DNA from: JAGVLN01 sp964515755
Lineage (GTDB): Bacteria > Pseudomonadota > Alphaproteobacteria > Rickettsiales > JABSSG01
Length of the DNA stretch: 24,700 nt
Direction of reading: 5' to 3'
Assembly: GCA_964515755.1 (NCBI GenBank)
Contig: CAZEVK010000026.1
Coordinates: 1-24,700 of the forward strand
The stretch's first letter is position 1. The number at the start of each line of letters is the position of its first letter. This document shows positions 16,492 through 24,217 of the stretch, one piece after another. A program made the translations under genes and the position numbers. The notes beneath the pieces were generated by a model. It ran no database searches and was not told where the DNA came from. It saw only the letters and a program-made list of their open reading frames with translations.

Positions 16492-19400
16492 ATGAGTAGT
16501 GAAAGCATAAAGCAGAAGATCTTTGCTGAATTGGATAAAGTATATAAAAATACCCCATACAACCCATTGCTTAGTAAATTTGCACGCTCTTTTTACTCGT
16601 ATATGCCATTGGATTATAACGATGATCATGATATAGATGAATTTGTTAATATTGCAATTAGAAGTTTTAAGTGTTTTGGTCATCGTGTTTTAGGTAAGCA
16701 TCAAATTTACACTGCTAATGAAATTACGTCTGAGGACGGCAATGAAGGAAATACTTTTATCTGGATAGTTAATGATGATATGCCATTTATAGTTGATTCT
16801 ATCACAGAGTTATTAACTCGGGAAAAATATCATATCAGGAAATTTATTAATGCATTATTTTTAGTTGAAAGAGATAAAAATTGTCAAGTTTCAAATATAA
16901 TCAATGAATATTCAAAGCCCAATGAATCAGTTTTATATATCAAATTAGATTTGATCAAAGATAGCATCGAGCTTAACAAGCTGTTAGCAGAGATGTCAAA
17001 AATTTTGCTTCAAGTAAGAACTGTTGTTAGTGATTGGAAGCCAGTTCTTTTGGAACTTAATAAAACTATTGATTTGTGTAGTAATACAAAAGATGAAAAT
17101 TGTGAATTTTTACAATGGCTTAGTAATCACAATTTTACTTTTACTGGGTATCGCGAGTATACTGTATTTGGGCAAGTAAAACACCGAGCAATAAAGTATG
17201 ATCATAAAAAAGATTTGGGAATTTTTAAATTCAATGATCATGATTTAAATAAAGATATTGTAGATGATATTTTTACTGCTAATGATTTTTTTTCTCATAC
17301 TGAAATTGTAAGGCTTGGTAAAATCAAAACTATGTCTAAGGTTCATCGCTATTCTAGCCTTGACTGTATTTCTGTTATAAAAAGAGATAATTCAAATAAA
17401 TTAACAATTAGAGTTTTTGTGGGATTATTTGCTAGTAAGCTTGATTATCAAAGTGTATTAGATATTCCACTAATTCGAAATAAAGTTATTGCTGTAGTAA
17501 CTAGAGCTGGGTTTAACAAATCGAGTTTTTTAGGTAAAGAATTATTTAGTATTGTCGAAACTTTACCTAAAGATGAATTATTTCTATTTACGGAAGAAGA
17601 CTTATTTCGAACTTTAATGAAAATTTTATCTTGTTTGAATAATCCTCGTTTGTTAGTTTTTGCTCGTACCACGTGTTGTAAAAACTTCTTTAATTTATTA
17701 GTTTTCTTTCCTAAATCTAGAGTTACTTCAGACATAGTCGATAAAGTCCAAAATGTTGTTAAAGAGTTTGTTACCGGAAAAATTATTGATCAGTCTTTAA
17801 AGATTTCTAGTATGGCATTAGCCTATGTTTATATAACAATTGCTGTTAAAGATAATTCTAAGGTTGGTTTTGATATAAATGATATAGAGAAGAAACTGGA
17901 TAATGTAACAAGCCTATGGAATGAAAAGATGGGCTTTTATATTGAACAAAAATTTGGCAAAACTAATCTTAATTATCTTTTGAGTATTTATAATAAGGCT
18001 TTTCCTACAAATTATCATGCCAATTTCACAATTGAAGATGCAGTTAATGATATTGGTTATGTAGAGAGCTTTACTGAAAGAAATAACATTATTTTTAATC
18101 TCTATCAAAAGCCTAAGGCAAAAAAGAATCAGTTTAATTTAAAGATATACAGTTTGGATTCCAAAATTGAGCTGTTTAAGATTCTGCCTATTATTGAGAA
18201 TTTGGGTTTTAAAAGCTTAGAAGAAAGTATTTTTATACTTGATATTTCAAAATATAATCAATCAGTTTTTATTCAAGATTTCACTTTATTAGTTTCATCT
18301 CAAAAATTATTTAGCTTGCAGGATATAAAACACAATATTGAAGATGCTATTAGTGGTATTTACAAAGATAAGCTTAAAAATGATATAATAAATGGGTTAG
18401 TTTTAGCAGCTGGATTAAATCTACGTCGAGTTTTTATGCTTAGCGCTTATTGTAAGTATATGATGCAAATCAACTTTCCCTATAGCCAAGAGTATATTCA
18501 TTCTGTTTTAGTAAAGCATCCAACTATTACTAAATATTTAGTAGAACTATTTTATGCAATGTTTGATAAAAATCGTTTATCAGAAGATAAGCAAAAACTT
18601 AAAAATAAAATCAGAAATGACTTAGATAAAATACTTGATAGCGCTGAGGATAAGGTTATTAGAAAAGTTTGGGACTTAATTAATAATACTTTGCGTACAA
18701 ATTATTTTCAAAAAGATTCTGATAATAATCTGAAACAATATCTTTCAATAAAGCTCAATTCTGCTCAAATAGAGGACTTACCTCAGCCAAAACCATTTGT
18801 TGAAATTTTTGTATATTCTTCTCGTATGGAAGGCATTCATTTACGAGGCGGAAAAGTAGCTCGTGGAGGAATAAGATGGTCTGATCGTAGAGAAGATTAC
18901 CGTACTGAAGTATTAGCTCTTATGAAAGCACAAATGAGTAAAAATGCTATTATCGTTCCGGTTGGTTCTAAAGGTGGGTTTTTTGTAAATAATGTAAACA
19001 ATTTTACTAGTAGAGATGAATATTTAACTGAAGGTGTCGAATGTTATAAAATCTTATTAAGAGGAATGTTAGATATTACTGATAATGTTATTAATAGACA
19101 TATAGTTCATCCGAAAGATGTAGTGTGTTTAGATGGTGACGATCCTTATTTAGTAGTCGCTGCTGATAAAGGCACTGCAACGTTCTCCGATATAGCTAAT
19201 CAAGTATCTCAAGAGTATAACTTTTGGTTAGGTGATGCTTTTGCATCAGGTGGTTCTTTTGGTTATGATCACAAAAAAATGGGTATTACTGCACGTGGTG
19301 CATGGATTTCTGTAGAAGAGCACGCTAAATCTTTCGGATTTGATTTAAATAAAGACATATTTACTGTTATTGGCATTGGAGATATGTCTGGGGATGTATT

Positions 19401-21237
19401 TGGTAATGGTATGTTACTCTCAAAAAATATACAATTAGTTGCTGCATTTAATCATCTTCATATTTTTATTGATCCTAATCCAAATTCTTTGTACAGTTTT
19501 GAAGAAAGAAAGCGTTTATTTGATTTGCCTCGCTCTAGCTGGTCTGATTATAATCATAAAGTTATTTCACAAGGTGGAGGTGTTTTTGAGCGCAGCTCAA
19601 AAGTTATTAATCTTTCACCTCAGATTAAAGAATTACTAGAAATAGAGTATGATACAATTGATCCAGATGCTTTGATTCGTAAAATTCTTACTGCAAAAGT
19701 AGATCTTTTATGGAATGGTGGTATAGGTACTTATGTTAAAGCAGAATCAGAAACTAATGAGCAAATAGGTAATAAAAGCAATGATAATCTAAGAGTTAAT
19801 GGTAGAAATTTACGTTGTAGAATGGTAGGAGAGGGAGGCAATTTAGGTTTTACACAATTAGCTAGAATAGAGTATGAATTTAATGGCGGTAAAATAAACA
19901 CAGATGCTATTGATAATTCTGCTGGTGTTGATTGTTCTGACCATGAGGTAAATATAAAAATTGCTTTGAGTCCAGCTGTTGCTAATAAAAAAATGACTTT
20001 AGATGCAAGAGACAAACTGCTAGTAGAGATGACTGATGAAGTAGCTGATTTAGTTTTATATGATAATAAAATTCAAAATCAATCGTTGTCTATTTCATCT
20101 TCGCATAGCGTAAAAATGTTCGAGTCATATGTAAGATTAATGTATAAGTTAGAGCAAGACAAACTCCTTGATCGTAAAATTGAATTTTTACCAAATGATG
20201 AAGTTATTATTAGTCGTGTAAATGCTCATCTTGGCTTTACAAGGCCTGAAATTTCAGTGTTAATGGCCTATAGTAAAAATGCGATTGATAAAGATTTAAT
20301 TAAGTCAAAATTAGTAGATGACGAATATTTTAATAAATACCTTATCTCATATTTTCCAGTTAAAATGCAAAAAGAGTGCTTGGATGAAATTCTTAGTCAT
20401 CAGCTCAGAAGAGAAATTATTTCCACAATGCTTGCAAATAAGCTAATTAATTATCTTGGTAGCTATTTCTTTCATTCTGCTCAGGAATATACAGGATTGA
20501 ATGGTTGTGATATAGCTAGAGCTTTTTGCATAGTTTGGGAAATTTTTGCATTAGAAAAATTATGGGATGAAGTTGATAAATTGGATGGTTCTACTAAAAC
20601 GGAATTATTTTGTAATATTCAATCTTTTGTTCAAAACTCGATTTACTGGTTTTTACGTTATAAGCCACAAACACTAAATATTGAGAAAAGTATAAAAGAA
20701 TTTGGTTCTGAAACAAAGTTACTAATAAATAATACTGAAAAGCTTTTAATTGGAGAAGTTAAAGAAAAATTTGTTAAGAAATGTAATTATTTTTCTGAAA
20801 ATAATGTTCCAGATGCTTTAGCCAAGCAATTGGCTAGTCTCGAAATTTTATATTCAGCTATGGATATTATTTTAGTGACAGTTAAGCATTCAATACCATC
20901 TACAAAAGTTTCTGAAATATATTTCGCAATAGGTGATCGTTTTAATCTAGATTGGCTAAAACATGTTGTAGAACAGTTGCCTGCTAATACTTATTGGAAT
21001 AATATGCTGATTAAAACTATTAAAGACAATATTTATGATCAGCAAAGACGCTTAACTTCACAAATTATAAAGTTTTCTAACGATAATAGTAAGAGTTTAG
21101 ATGAATGGATTAAGGTAAATGCAAAAAGAGTTGGTATTTTTGATCAATTTATTAATTCTATAAAAAATGATGCTGAGTTTGATGTTAATAAATTAGTGGT
21201 AGTAACAAAACAGATTGAAATATTGACTCATAAATAG
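16492..21237 (+). CDS. gdhB: NAD-specific glutamate dehydrogenase, large (180-kDa) type
   Basis: The enzyme oxidises glutamate to 2-oxoglutarate with NAD, feeding host-derived glutamate into the TCA cycle, a main carbon source of Rickettsiales. At 1581 residues it is full length for the GDH_180 class. About 750 residues of N-terminal regulatory (ACT-like) region come first. The catalytic domain starts near residue 765 with HLRGGKVARGG and GGIRWSDR (about 791-798) and the VPVGSKGGF lysine region (about 825). The NAD-binding Rossmann motif follows in GIGDMSGDVFGNGML (about 961), and a long helical C-terminal domain closes the protein. The frame has no interruptions. It diverges from mnmE and is followed after 8 bases by the glycosyltransferase gene, so both are probably on one transcript. 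The symbol gdhB follows usage for this class in other bacteria. Confidence 0.96.
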   Translation: MSSESIKQKIFAELDKVYKNTPYNPLLSKFARSFYSYMPLDYNDDHDIDEFVNIAIRSFKCFGHRVLGKHQIYTANEITSEDGNEGNTFIWIVNDDMPFIVDSITELLTREKYHIRKFINALFLVERDKNCQVSNIINEYSKPNESVLYIKLDLIKDSIELNKLLAEMSKILLQVRTVVSDWKPVLLELNKTIDLCSNTKDENCEFLQWLSNHNFTFTGYREYTVFGQVKHRAIKYDHKKDLGIFKFNDHDLNKDIVDDIFTANDFFSHTEIVRLGKIKTMSKVHRYSSLDCISVIKRDNSNKLTIRVFVGLFASKLDYQSVLDIPLIRNKVIAVVTRAGFNKSSFLGKELFSIVETLPKDELFLFTEEDLFRTLMKILSCLNNPRLLVFARTTCCKNFFNLLVFFPKSRVTSDIVDKVQNVVKEFVTGKIIDQSLKISSMALAYVYITIAVKDNSKVGFDINDIEKKLDNVTSLWNEKMGFYIEQKFGKTNLNYLLSIYNKAFPTNYHANFTIEDAVNDIGYVESFTERNNIIFNLYQKPKAKKNQFNLKIYSLDSKIELFKILPIIENLGFKSLEESIFILDISKYNQSVFIQDFTLLVSSQKLFSLQDIKHNIEDAISGIYKDKLKNDIINGLVLAAGLNLRRVFMLSAYCKYMMQINFPYSQEYIHSVLVKHPTITKYLVELFYAMFDKNRLSEDKQKLKNKIRNDLDKILDSAEDKVIRKVWDLINNTLRTNYFQKDSDNNLKQYLSIKLNSAQIEDLPQPKPFVEIFVYSSRMEGIHLRGGKVARGGIRWSDRREDYRTEVLALMKAQMSKNAIIVPVGSKGGFFVNNVNNFTSRDEYLTEGVECYKILLRGMLDITDNVINRHIVHPKDVVCLDGDDPYLVVAADKGTATFSDIANQVSQEYNFWLGDAFASGGSFGYDHKKMGITARGAWISVEEHAKSFGFDLNKDIFTVIGIGDMSGDVFGNGMLLSKNIQLVAAFNHLHIFIDPNPNSLYSFEERKRLFDLPRSSWSDYNHKVISQGGGVFERSSKVINLSPQIKELLEIEYDTIDPDALIRKILTAKVDLLWNGGIGTYVKAESETNEQIGNKSNDNLRVNGRNLRCRMVGEGGNLGFTQLARIEYEFNGGKINTDAIDNSAGVDCSDHEVNIKIALSPAVANKKMTLDARDKLLVEMTDEVADLVLYDNKIQNQSLSISSSHSVKMFESYVRLMYKLEQDKLLDRKIEFLPNDEVIISRVNAHLGFTRPEISVLMAYSKNAIDKDLIKSKLVDDEYFNKYLISYFPVKMQKECLDEILSHQLRREIISTMLANKLINYLGSYFFHSAQEYTGLNGCDIARAFCIVWEIFALEKLWDEVDKLDGSTKTELFCNIQSFVQNSIYWFLRYKPQTLNIEKSIKEFGSETKLLINNTEKLLIGEVKEKFVKKCNYFSENNVPDALAKQLASLEILYSAMDIILVTVKHSIPSTKVSEIYFAIGDRFNLDWLKHVVEQLPANTYWNNMLIKTIKDNIYDQQRRLTSQIIKFSNDNSKSLDEWIKVNAKRVGIFDQFINSIKNDAEFDVNKLVVVTKQIEILTHK

Positions 21238-21245
21238 AGATTTAT

Positions 21246-22235
21246 GTGTATAGAATAATTATAATTTTACAATTATTTTTTCTTATATTGCCTGTTAGTG
21301 CTGAAATACTAGTAGTTGATTTTAACAAATCTATGCATACAGGCGATAATGCTAAGAAAAGTTTATTTTATACACAGTTAGAGCAATTATATGATCGTAA
21401 TAATTTTGATCATCTAAGTCCATTATCGTCGCTTACTATTCCTAAAAAAATCCATCAAATTTGGCTTGGCCCTAAACCAATACCTAAGCTGTATAAAGAA
21501 TATACTAAAACTTGGCAAGCATTGCACCACGATTGGGAGTATAAGCTATGGAGAGAAGAGGATATAGCATCATGGAATTTTGGTAGTAAAGACTTATTTA
21601 ATAAAGCTTCTTCTTATCAAGAAAAATCAGATATTTTACGATACGAAATTTTATACAGGTATGGAGGTCTGTATATTGATATGGATTATAAAGCATTAAA
21701 AAATTTTGATACATTGCACTATACGTACCATTTTTATGCAGGTATAGAACCTATGGTTAATGGTGATAGTATTTATATTGCTAATTCTATAATTGGTTCA
21801 GTTTCAAATAATATTATTCTGAAAAATACTTTAGAACGCATTAGGAATCATTGGGATTTAACAGAAAAAATTTTTTTGAAAGAATCTGAAAATAAAAGCA
21901 AAAAAAAGAAAAGTGATATTATTTATTTAGCAGTTAAACGGACAATGATGCCTTTTAATGTTGCAATTGAAAACAATATTTCTTTTGTTAATAGAGCAAT
22001 TATTTTACCTCCCACTTATTTAAACATAGAGATACAAGATAAGTTTTTTGATTCTATAAAAAAATATTTTAATATAAAATTAAAGTGTGATTATTTTTGC
22101 ACCATTCATCCTGAATCTATGGCTATACAAGATCGATCTGAGCATAGAGTGATTGCTAATCTTTCTAATATTATTATTGATGAGACATGGTACCGATCTT
22201 TTCATAATTGGATTAAAGAATTGTTTATATTTTAA
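21246..22235 (+). CDS. Exported glycosyltransferase with DXD motif (Gly_transf_sug family)
   Basis: The 329-residue protein begins with a clear Sec signal peptide: Arg3, hydrophobic core 4-15, likely cleavage after Val-Ser-Ala19. The mature part has KIHQIWLG (68-75), LYRYGGLYIDMD with the metal/sugar-nucleotide DXD at Asp145-Asp147, and an upstream conserved KSDILRYE (127-134). These mark the sugar-binding DXD glycosyltransferases that include OCH1-like enzymes and the catalytic folds of some bacterial toxins. A lysine-rich run (KSKKKK, 217-222) follows. The start is GTG 21246; the ATG two bases earlier gives only four codons. It lies 8 bases after gdhB with AGAG at the junction, so coupled translation is likely. 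Because nucleotide-sugar donors are not expected in the periplasm, an exported enzyme suggests action on the host side or on the cell surface. That is an inference; the acceptor is unknown. Confidence 0.82.
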   Translation: MYRIIIILQLFFLILPVSAEILVVDFNKSMHTGDNAKKSLFYTQLEQLYDRNNFDHLSPLSSLTIPKKIHQIWLGPKPIPKLYKEYTKTWQALHHDWEYKLWREEDIASWNFGSKDLFNKASSYQEKSDILRYEILYRYGGLYIDMDYKALKNFDTLHYTYHFYAGIEPMVNGDSIYIANSIIGSVSNNIILKNTLERIRNHWDLTEKIFLKESENKSKKKKSDIIYLAVKRTMMPFNVAIENNISFVNRAIILPPTYLNIEIQDKFFDSIKKYFNIKLKCDYFCTIHPESMAIQDRSEHRVIANLSNIIIDETWYRSFHNWIKELFIF

Positions 22236-22240
22236 TTTTA

Positions 22241-22271
22241 TTTGCATTACTAATAAATGCAAAAGATTTTA
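22241..22271 (+). terminator. Hairpin after the glycosyltransferase gene, possible terminator
   Basis: TTTGCATT (22241-22248) and AATGCAAA (22256-22263) form a perfect 8-bp stem with a 7-base loop, starting 6 bases after the glycosyltransferase stop. The following AGATTTTAT is only moderately T-rich, so it may be a weak intrinsic terminator or an mRNA 3'-end stabiliser. It is the best terminator-like structure I see in the window. Confidence 0.45.
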
Positions 22272-22273
22272 TA

Positions 22274-22302
22274 TTGCAAAAGGTTTAATTAAGATCTAAA
22301 AT
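22274..22302 (+). promoter_or_regulatory. Possible sigma70-like promoter for the RodZ-like gene
   Basis: TTGCAA (22274-22279) and TAAAAT (22297-22302) are 17 bases apart, 32 bases before the GTG start and just after the hairpin that ends the previous transcript. The -10 matches at five of six positions and the -35 at four. This is a pattern match in AT-rich sequence. Confidence 0.35.
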
Positions 22303-22323
22303 TTATAGAAGATTTTTCAATTT

Positions 22324-22336
22324 GGGAGATATTGTG
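22324..22336 (+). promoter_or_regulatory. Ribosome binding site that decides a GTG start
   Basis: GGGAG at 22324-22328 stands 5 bases before GTG 22334. The same bases would lie inside the coding region if the earlier TTG at 22322 were used, so the GTG is the better start for the RodZ-like gene. Confidence 0.6.
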
Positions 22337-23014
22337 AAAAATTTAGGTTATGCCCTAAAACGAGCTAGGAGAGAGAAGAAATTAAAGCTTAAGGAAGTTG
22401 CATCTAATTTAAAGATTAGACCTAAATATTTAATTGAAGTTGAAGATGGCAGTTCTAGTTCTATGTCGAATGTATATAAAATTGGTTATATTAGGGCCTA
22501 TTCTAAGTATTTAGGAGTAGATATAGAAAAACACCTAGAAGGTTTAAGTATTGAGACTGAGTCAAAGTTTTCTCCAATAGAAGAGTCATATTTAGAACAA
22601 ACAAAACCACCATTGCTTACGGTTTTTATTGCAATTTTTTGTATTTGTTTATCGGTTATTATAGTAATAGTTTATAATATAAAATCTTCTATAGATAATA
22701 CAAAAATAAATTATAAGCAAACTGCAGAAAATATTACTCAGCTTTTTAAGAGCGCTAACGATCAGTATTTCCTCGAAAATATAGGGGACAATAAATCATT
22801 AGTAGCAGTTCTTGCTAAATCAGATATGAAAATTGATGTAAATGATGATCAAGGAAAATTATTGGAAAGTCGAAAGTTGAAGGCGGGTGAATCTTTTTCT
22901 TTACCAATGGTGGATAAGCTGATGCTCATAGTTGATACACCCAATGCATTAGAATTTTATGAATTTTCTCCGATTACTATGAAGAAAAAAGAATTAGTTG
23001 CGGTTACAAGATAG
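22334..23014 (+). CDS. RodZ-like protein: helix-turn-helix, one membrane segment, C-terminal extracytoplasmic domain
   Basis: RodZ proteins link cytoplasmic MreB to the cell-wall elongation machinery. From GTG 22334 the protein has 226 residues. The N-terminal Xre-type helix-turn-helix (about 4-65) has LKRARREKKLKLKEVASNL and the typical KIGYIRAYSKYLGVD. An acidic linker, one membrane segment (about 93-115) and a periplasmic region follow. The last part has the DUF4115-like pattern KSDMKIDVNDDQGKLLESRKLKAGESF. The protein is shorter than E. coli RodZ because the linker regions are short. It is transcribed apart from the gdhB-glycosyltransferase pair and ends 4 bases from the convergent 177-aa gene. 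The architecture is clear; a true MreB-partner role is inferred. Confidence 0.82.
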   Translation: MKNLGYALKRARREKKLKLKEVASNLKIRPKYLIEVEDGSSSSMSNVYKIGYIRAYSKYLGVDIEKHLEGLSIETESKFSPIEESYLEQTKPPLLTVFIAIFCICLSVIIVIVYNIKSSIDNTKINYKQTAENITQLFKSANDQYFLENIGDNKSLVAVLAKSDMKIDVNDDQGKLLESRKLKAGESFSLPMVDKLMLIVDTPNALEFYEFSPITMKKKELVAVTR

Positions 23015-23018
23015 TTTT

Positions 23019-23552
23019 CTAAGATTTACTTTTAGAGTCTTTTTGCGCTTTTCTTGCTGATTGTAATCCTTCTTTTGGAGTTGAATCTGGGTGTAATTCA
23101 CCAGGCGAAGATGATCCAATAATAACCTTTACCTTTTTCATCATATTATTTACAAATTCATTTATTCTTTCAAGAAATTCAGAAGATTTAGAGGGTTTGT
23201 TCTGGTCATTTTGCATTGTAGTTGAGAATTTATTATTCGCTGCCGGCCCTTGAACATCTTCGATTACTACCTCTTTTGATTTTGCAATATTCTCTTCTTT
23301 TGCTGCAACTTTTTTAAGTGCGTTAATGTTGTTTTGGCTCATTCCTGGGGTTTCTGTAACACTAGCAATTATATCTTGAGTAGTAGTTTCAGCTTGTTGT
23401 GGTGTAATGCTACCAGATTCAATTTTTTTGCTTATTTCATTAATTTTTGCAATAGCTGAAGCTACAACTGCTTTAGCATCTTTTTCAGAAGTGTCAGAAA
23501 CTTTTTCAAGAGTAGTGTGGACTAAGCTTAAGTATGATTGATCTTCTTTCAT
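23019..23552 (-). CDS. Hydrophilic protein of unknown function (177 aa)
   Basis: I do not recognise this protein. The 177 residues have no signal peptide and no membrane segment. Residues 20-95 look helical and Ala/Lys/Glu-rich (with DAKAVVASAIAKINEISKKIESG and a TPQQAETTTQDI segment). Residues 96-130 are polar and probably disordered. Residues 127-147 (FLERINEFVNNMMKKVKVIIG) could be an amphipathic helix. The C-terminal tail is rich in Ser, Pro and Lys and ends KDSKSKS. A good Shine-Dalgarno GGAG stands 7 bases before the ATG, which supports a real gene. It is the last of three minus-strand genes after recO and the zinc-finger protein, 15 bases after the latter. It could be a lineage-specific protein; an effector or scaffold role would be a guess. 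Confidence 0.7.
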   Translation of the reverse strand: MKEDQSYLSLVHTTLEKVSDTSEKDAKAVVASAIAKINEISKKIESGSITPQQAETTTQDIIASVTETPGMSQNNINALKKVAAKEENIAKSKEVVIEDVQGPAANNKFSTTMQNDQNKPSKSSEFLERINEFVNNMMKKVKVIIGSSSPGELHPDSTPKEGLQSARKAQKDSKSKS

Positions 23553-23567
23553 GTAATTTCTCCATAA

Positions 23568-24194
23568 TTAAAACTTATTAAATAAATCATCTATATCTAT
23601 AGTTACATAATATGAGTTTTTTGGCAGATTAAAAAGCCTTTTGTTAATAGTATATTTCTCATTTAATACTAAATAATGCTGTGGAGATTTCATAAGTGAA
23701 GATGTTAATTTTTTACCATTTTCATCAGATATTGTTATTAAAATAGCTGGTACTTTTCTTTTTTGGTTTGAGTTATTGACAATAAATCCATTAATATTTA
23801 TGAAATCTTTGTTTTTAATAACCGAAAAATTATCTAACTTAAAATTGTCTGTAGCGGGCATATTTAAAATATCATATATTACATATGATGATGGAATTGC
23901 TCTTATAATATTATCTCTAAATAATGTTATGCTTGTAACAAAAATCATGCACGCAAAAAATATTGGTAGAATTTTAAGCCATACTGAAACATTAGCTTCA
24001 ATTATAACTGGTAAAGAAGAGCCTTTAGGTATTGGTTGAACTTTAATAGGCTTTTCAGGAGTATACTGTTTTGTGACTAATTTTTGAAACCAAATATATC
24101 CGCATTTTACACATTTTACATTTTTACCATCAGGTAATAAGGAATTTTCGTTAACCATATACCTAGTAGTACACTTTTCACAAGTTAGTATCAT
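23568..24194 (-). CDS. MJ0042-type zinc-finger, single-pass membrane protein
   Basis: The 208-residue protein opens with an MJ0042-type zinc ribbon: Cys5, Cys8, Cys28, Cys31 with CEKCTTRY and VKCVKCGYIW. This module is typical of alphaproteobacterial proteins in which the ribbon is followed by a membrane segment and a DUF3426-like domain. A Pro/Lys-rich linker (about 41-68) leads to one membrane segment (about 71-92). The remaining approximately 115 residues would lie outside the cytoplasm, with a beta-rich pattern (FININGFIVNNSNQKRKVPAI) like that domain. The role of the family is not established; the layout suggests a membrane-anchored sensor or assembly factor. It starts 23 bases after recO. 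Confidence 0.8.
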   Translation of the reverse strand: MILTCEKCTTRYMVNENSLLPDGKNVKCVKCGYIWFQKLVTKQYTPEKPIKVQPIPKGSSLPVIIEANVSVWLKILPIFFACMIFVTSITLFRDNIIRAIPSSYVIYDILNMPATDNFKLDNFSVIKNKDFININGFIVNNSNQKRKVPAILITISDENGKKLTSSLMKSPQHYLVLNEKYTINKRLFNLPKNSYYVTIDIDDLFNKF

Positions 24195-24217
24195 TATTTT
24201 TTACTCAAAAATTAATT

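Noticed and set aside
19731..20015. Minus-strand reading frame of 94 aa inside gdhB (and similar ones at 17448-17735 and 17914-18108)
   Set aside because: All lie antisense within the intact GDH coding region and show no motifs, so they are frame shadows.
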